NCBI RefSeq assembly: GCF_001042715.1
Contig: NZ_CP009687.1
Coordinates: 1,975,418-2,039,417, forward strand
Reading direction: 5' to 3'
Length of the DNA: 64,000 nucleotides
From: Clostridium aceticum
Lineage (GTDB): Bacteria > Bacillota > Clostridia > Peptostreptococcales > Natronincolaceae
This document shows positions 34,820 through 44,573 of this stretch, one piece after another; position 1 is the stretch's first letter; every line of letters begins with the position of its first letter. The notes beneath the pieces were generated by a model. It was given only the letters and a program-made list of their open reading frames with translations. It did no database searches and was not told the origin of the DNA. Both the position numbers and the translations under genes were made by a program.

Positions 34820-36103
34820 CTATTCACGTGACAAGTCTTTTATATTTTGCAGTGCCTTCAACACCCCTAGTTTGCTGTGTTCGTAGGTCAGCCCTCCCTG
34901 GAAATAGACGATATAAGGGGGTCTTATGGGGGCATCGGCACTGAGTTCGATAGAGGAGCCTTGCACAAAAGCACCGGCAGCCATAATAACAGGATGATCA
35001 TATCCCGGCATATCCCAAGGAACTGGGGTCACAAAGGCATCTACAGGAGCTGCTGCTTGAATTCCTTTACAAAAAGCTAATACCTTTTCCTCACTCTCCA
35101 ACTTTACTGCCTGTATAATGTCACTTCTTTGATCCTTATATTTAGGCTGCACTTCATAGCCCTCTTCCTCAAATAGTTTTGAACAAAAGATAGCACCTTT
35201 TATTGCACCGCTTACAATAAGGGGAGCTAAAAATAGTCCTTGAAACATGGTTCTAGATAGACCAAAAGTAAGGCCACATTCCTTGCCTATTCCTGGGGAA
35301 GTTAGTTTATAGGAAATCAATTCTATTAAATCTTTTTTGCCTACAATATAGCCTCCAGATAAAGCCAGTCCCCCACCAGGATTCTTAATTAAAGAACCTG
35401 CTAAAATATCTACACCCACTTCTGTTGGCTCTTTCGTTTCAAGAAACTCTCCGTAGCAATTATCCACCATACATAGAATCTCAGGAAACTTGCTTTTTAC
35501 TAAACCAACAATTTTTTCTATCGTTTCAATGTTTAAAGCCCTTCTAAAACCATAACCAGTAGACCTTTGAATATAGACTAGTCTTGTCTTTTCTGTCACT
35601 TCCCTTTCTATAGACTCAAAATCCACTTCTCCATCTGGTAAAATATCGATTTGTTTATAGCTGATATTGGTGTTTTTAAAGCTGCCTCTATAGTCACCAC
35701 TGATGCCAATTAGTTCATTTAGTGTATCATAGGGCTTTCCAGTAACCGCTACCATTTCCTCTCCAGCTTGAAGCAGACCCGTTAAGGATAGGGTTAAAGC
35801 ATGGGTCCCATTGGCAATGGTTGGTCTGACGATGGCATCTTCTGCTTTAAAAACCTTGGCATAGACTTCTTCTAATTTATCTCTTCCCAAATCATTATAG
35901 CCATAACCTGTTGTCCAATTAAAGTGTTGGTCACTAAGCCTTGCCTCCTGCATAGCAGATAATATCTTATATTGATTAAAACTTTTAATCCTATCTACTT
36001 GCTTGTATGTGGAATCTAAATCCTTCTCTATTTTTTCCATTTTATCAAGAAGATCCTCGTCAATACCAAAAAGATTATGTAGTATTTCTTTGTCGTAGTG
36101 CAT
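34820..36103 (-). CDS. Methionine gamma-lyase-like PLP enzyme (aluminium-resistance protein family)
   Basis: A 427-residue PLP-dependent enzyme of the Cys/Met metabolism fold, in the branch annotated as aluminium-resistance or methionine gamma-lyase family protein. The substrate-binding ATGYGYND-like start is seen as WTTGYGYNDLGRDKLEEVYA, the PLP-contact DNCYGEF near residue 218, and the Schiff-base lysine in GSLIKNPGGGLALSGGYI. The actual substrate is not established. The start follows GAGGAAAACATAA. A broken second copy of this gene lies about 4.3 kb away on the same strand. It is downstream of the spoVK-like gene cluster and may share its transcript. Confidence 0.85.
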   Translation of the reverse strand: MHYDKEILHNLFGIDEDLLDKMEKIEKDLDSTYKQVDRIKSFNQYKILSAMQEARLSDQHFNWTTGYGYNDLGRDKLEEVYAKVFKAEDAIVRPTIANGTHALTLSLTGLLQAGEEMVAVTGKPYDTLNELIGISGDYRGSFKNTNISYKQIDILPDGEVDFESIEREVTEKTRLVYIQRSTGYGFRRALNIETIEKIVGLVKSKFPEILCMVDNCYGEFLETKEPTEVGVDILAGSLIKNPGGGLALSGGYIVGKKDLIELISYKLTSPGIGKECGLTFGLSRTMFQGLFLAPLIVSGAIKGAIFCSKLFEEEGYEVQPKYKDQRSDIIQAVKLESEEKVLAFCKGIQAAAPVDAFVTPVPWDMPGYDHPVIMAAGAFVQGSSIELSADAPIRPPYIVYFQGGLTYEHSKLGVLKALQNIKDLSRE

Positions 36104-36135
36104 TTATGTTTTCCTCCTCTTTCGTAGGAGTCCTA

Positions 36136-36318
36136 TCACTTCTCAGAATGATTGGAGCAAATAGGACACTTTTTATGATTATAATAGTCTAGTTTTAGTT
36201 GAATTACTGCATGATTTACAGCTCTTTTATCCCCTTCTTTGATTCCTACTCTTCGTCCAATACTATAGCCTATCAGAAGTAATATTAAACAAGAAATCAG
36301 TATATATCCATGCAACAT
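36136..36318 (-). CDS. Small single-helix membrane protein, unknown
   Basis: A 60-residue protein with one hydrophobic helix (residues about 3-20), a glycine-rich turn GYSIGRRVGIKEGDKRA, and a C-terminal CPICSNH motif that could bind metal. It has a strong TAGGAGGTATATAATTATA site. It lies between the UbiA-like membrane protein and the PLP enzyme, all on the same strand. I do not recognise a family. Confidence 0.7.
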   Translation of the reverse strand: MLHGYILISCLILLLIGYSIGRRVGIKEGDKRAVNHAVIQLKLDYYNHKKCPICSNHSEK

Positions 36319-36334
36319 TATAATTATATACCTC

Positions 36335-36898
36335 CTATAATTTAGAATACAAGTAGTTTATTAAAAAACTACAGGATAACACAATAACTGTGTTTGTCCA
36401 AGATAGCATTAAGCACAAAATCAATAAAATACTGCTGGTAAGAATTACCTCTCCTCTTCCGAAGCTATTTACAAGATTTTTATAGCCGTATTTAAAGTCA
36501 TAGGCTTCATCCATCAAATCATCTATCAGTTGAATCAAAAGGATAGCAATAAAAGCAAAAGAGAAGATTTCTAAAGGTACTAGTAAAAGATTGACGATGA
36601 TGAGCAAAGCCATTTCTTGATAAGCTTTTAAGTGTAAAGGCAATTTTTGACTAGGGAAATGAAACATGCCAATGATATAGGCACAGGTAAACAAAGAAAA
36701 AACAAGATAGGTTTCTAAAAGCATGGATAAAGATAAAAATAGGAGACAATAGGGTAGTTTATACTCTGCAAGGTCGCTATAAATCTTGCTATAAAGTGTT
36801 TTTTGGTTTTTATCTCCATCAACATCATCGTCTAATAATTTGATTACTACTCCTAATAATAGGATGCCTATGTATCTTTTAAATATTTCTAGCAACAA
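36335..36898 (-). CDS. UbiA-like small polytopic membrane protein
   Basis: A 187-residue protein with about six hydrophobic helices. It carries two acidic clusters on polar loops: LLDDDVDGDK (residues 21-30) and LIDDLMDEAYDF (about 136-147), the second matching the DDxxDxxxD form used by UbiA prenyltransferases to hold magnesium-pyrophosphate. Members are usually near 290 residues, so this would be a minimal version or an unrelated protein with a similar arrangement. The TTG start lies inside the end of the GTPase gene, 20 bases of overlap, with GAGGTGAGG upstream. Function is unknown. Confidence 0.7.
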   Translation of the reverse strand: MLLEIFKRYIGILLLGVVIKLLDDDVDGDKNQKTLYSKIYSDLAEYKLPYCLLFLSLSMLLETYLVFSLFTCAYIIGMFHFPSQKLPLHLKAYQEMALLIIVNLLLVPLEIFSFAFIAILLIQLIDDLMDEAYDFKYGYKNLVNSFGRGEVILTSSILLILCLMLSWTNTVIVLSCSFLINYLYSKL

Positions 36899-37484
36899 AT
36901 TGCCTCACCTCTTTAAATCCCATCCCTTTTATAGCAGACATAGGAATAATGTAGGTATTTCTAAATTCATTTTTAAGGAATTGAAGCCCCTTCGCCCCCT
37001 CCTTTAGGTCCATTTTATTGGCTAAAATGCAGTAACAGCCTTTGCTATTACCATACTTATTGATTTGATAGTCAATTTCACTTATGGTGCTGATTTGATT
37101 TGTAAATATAGCTGAGGTGTCCACCATATGCAGTACGATATTAGATAAGTATAAGTATTTGAGGGTTTCTGCCATAGATTTTCTTACATGCTCATTTTTA
37201 TTAATGCCATCCATTAAACCACTTGTATCATGCAACAAAAAATCTGACCTACCTTTATAGATGGGGATAGATAATTTGATTTTGCATACATCCCTTGTCT
37301 TAAAGGGTGAAGGGCTTATCAGATAGTTCTTTGCTGTATTGACAGAATAGTGCTTTGTTAAGACATTTCCTTCAAAATCTATAAACTCCAGCATACACCT
37401 ATCTATCCCTAAAAATTCAGCAAAGTTTAAAAAGAAAGATGTTTTTCCCACATTGGGCTTGCCTAATAATATACAATTGCTCAT
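36879..37484 (-). CDS. Small Era/TrmE-like GTPase
   Basis: A 201-residue TRAFAC-class GTPase with G1 LLGKPNVGKTSF at residues 6-17, G3 as HDTSGLMDG, G4 NKMD near residue 162 and G5 SAIKG near residue 188. No extra RNA-binding domain is seen, so this is a stand-alone G domain. The start overlaps the spoVK-like stop by four bases, and its end overlaps the UbiA-like gene, so all three are translationally coupled. A role with its two neighbours in spore formation or membrane remodelling is inferred only from this. Confidence 0.82.
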   Translation of the reverse strand: MSNCILLGKPNVGKTSFFLNFAEFLGIDRCMLEFIDFEGNVLTKHYSVNTAKNYLISPSPFKTRDVCKIKLSIPIYKGRSDFLLHDTSGLMDGINKNEHVRKSMAETLKYLYLSNIVLHMVDTSAIFTNQISTISEIDYQINKYGNSKGCYCILANKMDLKEGAKGLQFLKNEFRNTYIIPMSAIKGMGFKEVRQFVARNI

Positions 37485-38446
37485 TGATTCTCACCATCCA
37501 TAAAATCCTCTTTTTTTAAAAGCATTAAATCTTCTCTAGTACAAAATGACTGGGGCTTTAATCGAACTGCTTGTTTTCGAATAGACTTTTCAATCAAATT
37601 TCTTACTAAACGTGCGTTTCCGGCATATCGCTCATCACTTCTCCGTTTAGAGGCTAGGATATGATAAAGTTTTGCTTTGGCAGGTTTAGAAATAGTATAT
37701 TGTCTTTCATCTACCATTGATTCTGCGATTTCTACCAATTCATCGATAGAATAGTCTTTAAAGTCAATATGTATAGGAAATCTTGATTTCAGACCGGGAT
37801 TAATACTTAGAAAATTTTCCATCTCTTCTTGATACCCAGCTAAAACCAGTATAAATTCATCTTTATGATCTTCCATAGCCTTTACTAATGCATCGATGGC
37901 TTCTTTGCCAAAATCTTTTTCTCCTCCCCTTGCTAAAGAATATGCTTCGTCTATAAAAAGAATACCTCCTAAACCTTGTTTTACTTGTTCCCGAACCTTC
38001 AAAGCTGTATGTCCAATGTATTCTCCAACTAAGTCAGCCCTTTCAATTTCGATCATATGACCTTTTTCCAATAGACCCATTGCTTTAAATATTCTCCCCA
38101 ATAATCTGGCTACGGTGGTTTTTCCTGTTCCAGGATTTCCTTTAAAAATCATATGTAATACAAGTGGTGAGGCATTTAATCCTTGAAGTCTTCTTTTTTG
38201 CTGTATTTCAACATAGGCTATAATTTCATTTACCATATTTTTTACATCATGAAGCCCTATCAATTGTTCTAACTCCTTGATAACTTCTTCTAAGGATTCC
38301 ACATTATTTCTCTCACTAGTTTTAGATCCTTCTTTTAGATTTTGGGACTGATTCATTAAATGATTTAAAAATTCATTGCTGCCGATACTGCCATTCCTAA
38401 CCAATTGATATAAATGATCCACTTCTTTTTTTACTTTATTTGTCAT
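37481..38446 (-). CDS. spoVK: SpoVK-type AAA+ ATPase (stage V sporulation protein K)
   Basis: A 321-residue AAA+ ATPase of the CbbX/SpoVK clade. Walker A is KGNPGTGKTTVARLLG near residue 110, Walker B is ILFIDEAYSL near residue 170, and the sensor/arginine region reads NPGLKSRFPIHIDF. A short helical N-terminal region precedes the ATPase. In Bacillus SpoVK is made in the mother cell and is needed for spore maturation. It follows hfq closely, as in Bacillus and many clostridia. ATG follows GAGGTGATATC. Confidence 0.9.
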   Translation of the reverse strand: MTNKVKKEVDHLYQLVRNGSIGSNEFLNHLMNQSQNLKEGSKTSERNNVESLEEVIKELEQLIGLHDVKNMVNEIIAYVEIQQKRRLQGLNASPLVLHMIFKGNPGTGKTTVARLLGRIFKAMGLLEKGHMIEIERADLVGEYIGHTALKVREQVKQGLGGILFIDEAYSLARGGEKDFGKEAIDALVKAMEDHKDEFILVLAGYQEEMENFLSINPGLKSRFPIHIDFKDYSIDELVEIAESMVDERQYTISKPAKAKLYHILASKRRSDERYAGNARLVRNLIEKSIRKQAVRLKPQSFCTREDLMLLKKEDFMDGENQ

Positions 38447-38501
38447 GATATCACCTCAAAATAGATACTATATTATCATATTCCTTGTAAAGAAAAAAAG
38501 T

Positions 38502-38540
38502 GACAAAAAAACTTCTCTACAAATATTTGTAGAGAAGTTT
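38502..38540 (-). terminator. Terminator after hfq
   Basis: A perfect palindrome centred on AAAT/ATTT has stems AAACTTCTCTAC and GTAGAGAAGTTT and is followed by seven T residues on the minus strand. It separates the mutS-hfq operon from the spoVK-like operon. Confidence 0.9.
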
Positions 38541-38553
38541 AGTGATTTATATT

Positions 38554-38796
38554 TTATTCTGCTTGATGTTTAGCATTTTGCATAAAGTTGATAGCACTAC
38601 TAGGCGCGATGGTGGAGATTGCATGCTTATAAATCAATTGTTGTTTACCATCAGTATCTAGTACAATCGTATAATTGTCAAATCCCTTTACCAAGCCTTT
38701 TAACTGAAATCCATTCACTAAGTATATAGTTATTGGAATACTTTCTTTTCTTACTTGATTCAAAAAGATATCTTGTAAGTTAATATTGTTTTTCAT
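38554..38796 (-). CDS. hfq: RNA chaperone Hfq
   Basis: An 80-residue Sm-like protein. Sm1 is [24 protein letters not shown] with the conserved Q and the VNGF turn, and Sm2 is [15 protein letters not shown] with the YKH motif that binds uridine-rich RNA. It forms a hexamer that handles small RNAs. It lies downstream of miaA, the standard order. A terminator follows directly. Confidence 0.97.
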   Translation of the reverse strand: MKNNINLQDIFLNQVRKESIPITIYLVNGFQLKGLVKGFDNYTIVLDTDGKQQLIYKHAISTIAPSSAINFMQNAKHQAE

Positions 38797-38878
38797 GTTT
38801 TACCCTCCTCGAATTATTCTAAAATTTACTTCATGTAAGATGTTCTATTTAATTGCTATGACCTTTTGTATTAGTATT

Positions 38879-39820
38879 CTATAAGACATTGAAATGTCCT
38901 TCTATATATTCTTGAATATTATTAATTAATTCTTCTTTTGAAGGATATTCTGATAAATTATACCATTGAATATTTTCAAAGCGTCTAAACCAAGTTAATT
39001 GTCTTTTTGCATACCTTCTGGTATCTCTTTTAAGAATAGTAATAGCTTCCTCTAAAGGAATACTTCCGTTTAAATAACTAATGATTTCTTTATAGCCTAG
39101 TCCTTTAAAAGCTACTAGATCTTCAGGATAGCCCATTTCTAGCAACTTTTTTACTTCTTCTATCAAACCTTCCTCCATCATGATATCCACCCGCTTATTA
39201 ATCCTATCATATAACTCCTCTCTGTCTCGAGTAAGTCCTATTAAAAGAAAGTCATACTCATTTGTCAATTGAACATCTTCACGAAAATTTCCTATTTTTT
39301 CTCCACTTTCATGAAATATTTCAATAGCACGAATAACCCTTTTAACGTTATTTTTATGTATTCTTTCAGCCGCGTCAGGATCAATTTCTCTTAGTTTATC
39401 GTGGAGGTATTCATTTCCGTACTTATCGGCTTCTTCCTGTAATTGATTTCTTAAATCCCAATTGGAAATAGTCGATGTAAAGTCCATGTTATAAATAATA
39501 GCATTGACATATAAACCAGTACCCCCTACAATGATGGGCAGTTTATTTTTATAAGTGATTTCCTCAATAGCTACTTTAGCCTTCTGCTGAAATGCCGCAA
39601 CGGAAAAATCTTCATTAGGCTCTACTATATCCATTAAATGATGAGGAATCCCCTGTATTTCTTCTATAGAAGGTTTTGCAGTCCCAATATTCATATGTTT
39701 ATAGATTTGCATGGAATCGGCGGATATGATTTCTCCCTTTAGTTTCATAGCTAATGCTATAGAGGTATCCGTTTTACCAACTGCAGTGGGACCAACAAGA
39801 ATTAACAGCTTTTTTTTCAA
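38879..39820 (-). CDS. miaA: tRNA dimethylallyltransferase (MiaA)
   Basis: A 313-residue enzyme that adds dimethylallyl to A37 of tRNAs reading UNN codons. The P-loop LVGPTAVGKTDTSIALA starts at residue 7; the substrate motifs ISADSMQIYKHMNIGTAKP and the insertion domain ending in RRYAKRQLTWFRR are all present. Its product is the substrate of MiaB, which is encoded about 5 kb upstream in the same strand block. It lies 12 bases after mutL. Confidence 0.97.
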   Translation of the reverse strand: MKKKLLILVGPTAVGKTDTSIALAMKLKGEIISADSMQIYKHMNIGTAKPSIEEIQGIPHHLMDIVEPNEDFSVAAFQQKAKVAIEEITYKNKLPIIVGGTGLYVNAIIYNMDFTSTISNWDLRNQLQEEADKYGNEYLHDKLREIDPDAAERIHKNNVKRVIRAIEIFHESGEKIGNFREDVQLTNEYDFLLIGLTRDREELYDRINKRVDIMMEEGLIEEVKKLLEMGYPEDLVAFKGLGYKEIISYLNGSIPLEEAITILKRDTRRYAKRQLTWFRRFENIQWYNLSEYPSKEELINNIQEYIEGHFNVL

Positions 39821-39832
39821 AACATCTCCTCC

Positions 39833-41692
39833 CTATTGAATTCTTTTAAAATGTTTTTCAATTTCATATTTTGTTAAGGATAATAAAATTGGTCTCCCAT
39901 GTGGGCAGGTCAAAGGAGGTTTTATTGTGCTTAGATCCTTGATCAATGCATTGATTTCAGAAACATGCAGTTTATCCATTGCTTTAATGGCCTCTCTACA
40001 GGATTTTCTAATAATCGTCTCGTTAAAATAATCTTCATTGAGATGATCTTGCTTTAATTCATCAATGATTTTTAATATAAAGTCAAAATCTCTGGGTGTC
40101 CCCATAATTAAAGGAACTTCTCTAATAAGGATTGTATTATTGCCAAAAATCTCTATGTTGAAACCAAGTTTTTTAAACCCGTCTATATATTGTGTGATAA
40201 AGAGAAAGTCTTCATGAGACAACTCTAAAACATTTGGTGCCAACAGGCTTTGGGTAGGAACTTGATCACGATGAAACGCTTGTAGCATTTTATTATAAAC
40301 CAGTCTTTCATGGGCAGCATGTTGATCAATGAGATACATGCAAAGATCTTTTTCTATAATAACATAGGTGTCGAACAGTTGTCCTATAACTTTATAATTA
40401 TTTAATAAACTACCAAGAAAATTTTCTTGTGTAGTTTCCAAATGAAGCTCATCCTCTTGGAGAGACACAAAGTCTTTTTGTAAAGTAGAAGAAGCACTTT
40501 TGATAGTGGGGATAACTGGTTTTTCAGCATTTACCTCGTATTTATCTTCTTTTTCTTCAAAGGAAATCTGTAAACTATTGGGTTTGTTGTTATTATGTGT
40601 ACTATAGATGCTTTTATTCTCTCTAAGGGGAGGATTTAAAAAAGTTGTGTCTACAGTTGGGGATTTTTGTTTGTTTTGTAAAAGCAGTTTAGGTACTAAA
40701 GTGCTTTTCACTAGAGAAGAGGAGATACTATGATAAATTAGATCATAGACCACTTCTTCCTTATGAAATTTTATCTCAGTTTTTGTTGGATGAACATTAA
40801 TATCAATGAAACTTGGATGAATCTTTAAGTTTAAAATACACACAGGAAACTTATTAATAGGCAGCTTTTCCTTATAAGCTTCTTCAATAGATCTGTAAAG
40901 AAACTTACTTTTAATATATCTTCCGTTAACAAAAACAATCTCATAATTTCGGTTTCCTCTAACATAAGTCGGTTGACTTATGTACCCCTCTAATGCCATG
41001 TCTTGCTTTTCAGCCTTAATGGGTATAAGACTCTTAAATAGCTCCTTGTCTAGTATAGATAAAATGGTTTGATCCAGATGATTTGCACCAGAGGTAGTAA
41101 ACATAATATTGTTATTGTTAATATATTTAAAGGCTATATGGGGTTGACTTAAGGCAAGTCTCGACATGATTTCTCCTATTTTCGTTGTATCTGATTGAGG
41201 AGTTTTCATGAATTTTAGTCTAGCTGGTGTATTAAAGAATAAGTTCTTTATAATGATGGTGGTACCATCAGGACAACCTACTTGTTTTTTATTTGTGATG
41301 TTGCCTGCAACCATATCGATTGATATGCCATGCAATTGATCCCTAGGTTTTGTAACCATTTGGATTTGAGAGACAGCAGCAATACTTGCCAAGGCTTCTC
41401 CTCTAAACCCTAAGGTCAATACTGCATTTAAATCTTCTAAATATTGAATTTTAGAGGTAGCATGACGCATAAAAGCTGCCGCTACATCCTCTTCATAAAT
41501 ACCAGCCCCATTATCAGTGACTCTGATAAACTTCTGACCACCTTCTTTTATTTCTACTACGATATTGGTGGCACCGGCATCAATGGCATTTTCAATTAAC
41601 TCTTTTACAACAGATTGTGGGCCTTCTACCACTTCCCCTGCTGCTATTTTATTAATCGTTAAATTATCTAATAGTTTAATTGCTTTTTGCAT
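39833..41692 (-). CDS. mutL: DNA mismatch repair protein MutL
   Basis: A 619-residue MutL. The N-terminal GHKL ATPase shows IAAGEVVEGPQSVVKELIENAIDAGA, DNGAGI and GFRGEALASIAAVS. The C-terminal dimerisation domain keeps the endonuclease motif DQHAAHERLVY and the CPHGRPI motif, so this is a nicking MutL as in other bacteria without MutH. A low-complexity linker lies around residues 340-430. It is 11 bases downstream of mutS. Confidence 0.97.
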   Translation of the reverse strand: MQKAIKLLDNLTINKIAAGEVVEGPQSVVKELIENAIDAGATNIVVEIKEGGQKFIRVTDNGAGIYEEDVAAAFMRHATSKIQYLEDLNAVLTLGFRGEALASIAAVSQIQMVTKPRDQLHGISIDMVAGNITNKKQVGCPDGTTIIIKNLFFNTPARLKFMKTPQSDTTKIGEIMSRLALSQPHIAFKYINNNNIMFTTSGANHLDQTILSILDKELFKSLIPIKAEKQDMALEGYISQPTYVRGNRNYEIVFVNGRYIKSKFLYRSIEEAYKEKLPINKFPVCILNLKIHPSFIDINVHPTKTEIKFHKEEVVYDLIYHSISSSLVKSTLVPKLLLQNKQKSPTVDTTFLNPPLRENKSIYSTHNNNKPNSLQISFEEKEDKYEVNAEKPVIPTIKSASSTLQKDFVSLQEDELHLETTQENFLGSLLNNYKVIGQLFDTYVIIEKDLCMYLIDQHAAHERLVYNKMLQAFHRDQVPTQSLLAPNVLELSHEDFLFITQYIDGFKKLGFNIEIFGNNTILIREVPLIMGTPRDFDFILKIIDELKQDHLNEDYFNETIIRKSCREAIKAMDKLHVSEINALIKDLSTIKPPLTCPHGRPILLSLTKYEIEKHFKRIQ

Positions 41693-41703
41693 TTTTTGCC
41701 TCC

Positions 41704-44316
41704 CTATAAATCACTTACCTTCTTGTGTAGTTGATAAAGTATGTTTAAGGCATCTATCGGTGTAGTTTCCAATAATTTTAGTTCCTTAATCTCTCTAATA
41801 ATTTCTTCTTTATTCATGTCTATAAAATTCAACTGCTCATTGATTTCATCTATAGCAGGTTGATCTACTGTTTTATATTGTGGTGGATCTTGCGGCTTCT
41901 CTAAACCTAAGAGGATTTCCTGTGCTCTTTGAATAACATTTTTAGGAAGCCCAGCCAACCTTGCAACTTGAATACCATAGCTTTTATCAGCACTTCCTTC
42001 TACAACCCTTCGTAAGAAGATGACATCATCCCCTTCTTCTTTAACAGAAATACGATAGTTTTTAACGGTTTTCATCTTTCCCTCTATTTCTGTCAGTTCA
42101 TGATAATGGGTAGAAAATAAGGTTTTGCACTTTAAAAACCCGCTAATATACTCCACTACAGACCACGCAATACTTAAACCATCAAAGGTACTGGTACCTC
42201 TGCCGATTTCATCTAATATTAATAAGCTCTTAGAGGTTGCATTGTTTAGAATATTTGCCATTTCACTCATTTCCACCATAAAGGTACTTTGGCCCTGCCC
42301 CAAATCATCACTGGCTCCCACTCTAGTAAAAATCCTATCCACAATCCCTATGGTGGCTCCTTTAGCTGGTATAAATGACCCTATTTGTGCCATTAGGACA
42401 ATAAGTGCCACCTGTCTCATATAAGTTGATTTACCTGCCATATTTGGTCCAGTAATAATAGCTATTTCATTCTGACTTTGATCTAGATGGGTGTCGTTAG
42501 ATATAAACATATTATGGTCTAACATCTTTTCTACTACAGGATGTCTTCCTTCGAGAATATCAATTGCATTACCATCATTAATAGCTGGTTTTGTATAACC
42601 ATTTTCAGCAGCAACCTCTGCTAGGGAATACAAAGTATCTAGCTGGGCAATTGCATGAGCTGTCGTTTGAATTTGGGGAACTTCTTTTTCAATGACTTCT
42701 CGCAACTGCAAAAAAAGCTGATATTCTAATGAAATTACCTTTTCTTCAGCACCTAAGACCTTTAGTTCTATCTCCTTTAGTTGAGGGGTAATATATCTTT
42801 CGCAATTTGCGAGGGTTTGCTTGCGTATGTATTCTTGAGGAACGATATGGAGGTTAGACTTTGTTACCTCAATAAAATATCCAAAAACTTTATTGTATCC
42901 TATTTTCAGGGACTTGATTCCTGTTTTGTCTCGCTCCTTTGCTTCTAGGTTGCTGATCCATAGCTTACCTTCTTTAGAAGCTCTCCGTAATTCATCAACA
43001 TCTGCATTATATCCATTTTTTATTATATTTCCTTCTTTTATACCAGCAGAAGGTTCCTCTAAGATGGCTGTTTCGATTAAAGAGGTAATTTCTTTATGTT
43101 CATCAATCTGAGATGCTAAGTTTTGTAGTAAAAAAGATTTTTGATTGAATAAAACTTCTTTTAATTTAGGGATATTGGTCAAAGAATTTTTTAAGGCTAT
43201 TAGGTCTCTGGCATTGGCACTACCATAAGAAATTTTACCTGAGAGTCTCTCTAAATCATAAATATTTTTTAAGCTTTCCTTCAACTCTTTTCTTAATAAA
43301 AGATCTTCCTTTAGTACTTCAACTGCATCTAGTCTATCATGAATTTTCTTTACCTCTAGCAATGGCTCTTCAAGCCATTTTCGAAGCATTCTTCCTCCCA
43401 TAGAGGTCATGGTTTTATCTAGCACCCATAATAAAGAACCTTTTTTCTTTTTATCTCTAATGGTTTCTACCAACTCAAGATTTCTTCTAGTAGTGAAATC
43501 TAAAATCATCGTAGTGTTTAAAGTATATATTTGAATTTTGCTAAGATGGTTTAGGGTACGTTTTTGGGTATTTTTTAGGTAATCAATTAAAGCACCTGTC
43601 GCACGAATTCCTAAATGATTGTTAGAAAACCCTAGTCCGTCCAATGCAATTACTTGAAAATGTTTTTGTAGTTGATTGCGGGCATATTCACCTTCAAATC
43701 TCCAATCATCATATTCATTCATGTAGAAGTCCAGCTTCTTCTGATATTCACAAAGAACTTCATAGGTGTTTTTATCCTTTGCATAGTAAAGAATTTCTTT
43801 AGGCTGTACTTTGGAAACTTCATCCTGTAGGTGTTGACTTAGATTTCCTTGGGTAATTTCTGTGGAGAACAATTCTCCAGTAGAAATATCAACGTAGCTT
43901 ATGCCAATTCCTGCATTTTCTCCATAAATACACATCAAATAATTATTTTTTTTCTCTTCTAACAAGTCCGTATCTATGACAGTACCGGGGGTAATAACCC
44001 TTACAACATCCCTTTTTACAATTCCTTTTGCCTCAGAAGGGTCTTCTACTTGATCACATATAGCTACTTTGTATCCTTTTGTAATTAACCTATTAATATA
44101 ATTATTTACCGAATGATGAGGCACCCCGCACATAGGAGCCCTTTCATCTAATCCACAATCTCTGCCAGTAAGGGCTATTTCTAATTCTCTAGATGCTGTA
44201 ATGGCATCATCGAAAAATAACTCGTAAAAATCCCCTAGTCTAAACAGCAATAATGTATCTTTATATAAATTTTTAATATCTGTGTATTGTTGCATCATAG
44301 GTGTTAATTTACTCAA
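41704..44316 (-). CDS. mutS: DNA mismatch recognition ATPase MutS
   Basis: An 870-residue MutS1. The mismatch-reading N-terminus contains YKDTLLLFRLGDFYELFFDDA with the Phe-X-Glu region, and the ATPase has Walker A TGPNMAGKSTYMRQ, DDLGQGQSTFMVEM and Walker B LLILDEIGRGTS. Full length. The start is TTG with AGGAGGTATACAA upstream. It is the first gene of a mutS-mutL-miaA-hfq operon. Confidence 0.97.
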   Translation of the reverse strand: MSKLTPMMQQYTDIKNLYKDTLLLFRLGDFYELFFDDAITASRELEIALTGRDCGLDERAPMCGVPHHSVNNYINRLITKGYKVAICDQVEDPSEAKGIVKRDVVRVITPGTVIDTDLLEEKKNNYLMCIYGENAGIGISYVDISTGELFSTEITQGNLSQHLQDEVSKVQPKEILYYAKDKNTYEVLCEYQKKLDFYMNEYDDWRFEGEYARNQLQKHFQVIALDGLGFSNNHLGIRATGALIDYLKNTQKRTLNHLSKIQIYTLNTTMILDFTTRRNLELVETIRDKKKKGSLLWVLDKTMTSMGGRMLRKWLEEPLLEVKKIHDRLDAVEVLKEDLLLRKELKESLKNIYDLERLSGKISYGSANARDLIALKNSLTNIPKLKEVLFNQKSFLLQNLASQIDEHKEITSLIETAILEEPSAGIKEGNIIKNGYNADVDELRRASKEGKLWISNLEAKERDKTGIKSLKIGYNKVFGYFIEVTKSNLHIVPQEYIRKQTLANCERYITPQLKEIELKVLGAEEKVISLEYQLFLQLREVIEKEVPQIQTTAHAIAQLDTLYSLAEVAAENGYTKPAINDGNAIDILEGRHPVVEKMLDHNMFISNDTHLDQSQNEIAIITGPNMAGKSTYMRQVALIVLMAQIGSFIPAKGATIGIVDRIFTRVGASDDLGQGQSTFMVEMSEMANILNNATSKSLLILDEIGRGTSTFDGLSIAWSVVEYISGFLKCKTLFSTHYHELTEIEGKMKTVKNYRISVKEEGDDVIFLRRVVEGSADKSYGIQVARLAGLPKNVIQRAQEILLGLEKPQDPPQYKTVDQPAIDEINEQLNFIDMNKEEIIREIKELKLLETTPIDALNILYQLHKKVSDL

Positions 44317-44516
44317 TTGTATACCTCCTAAACTAAATAAAGCTATAGCTTCATTATAACAAATATCACTTTATTTGAAACATAGAATCTTAATTTATAT
44401 TCATTTTAATTGAAGTTGTAGATAAGATAGATAAAATCAACGAATATAGGAAAATGTGATTTATAAAAGTATTTATCATTTATGATAACATTATATATGA
44501 TACTTATTGTAAATAT

Positions 44517-44568
44517 AAAAAACCCAGTGACTTTGCGTATATATCCTACGCTACTATTCTGGGTTTTT
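44517..44568 (-). terminator. Terminator after miaB
   Basis: AAAAACCCAG at 44518-44527 pairs with CTGGGTTTTT at 44559-44568; an inner GCGTA/TACGC hairpin fills the loop. On the minus strand a T-run follows the stem. Confidence 0.75.
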
Positions 44569-44573
44569 CAATC

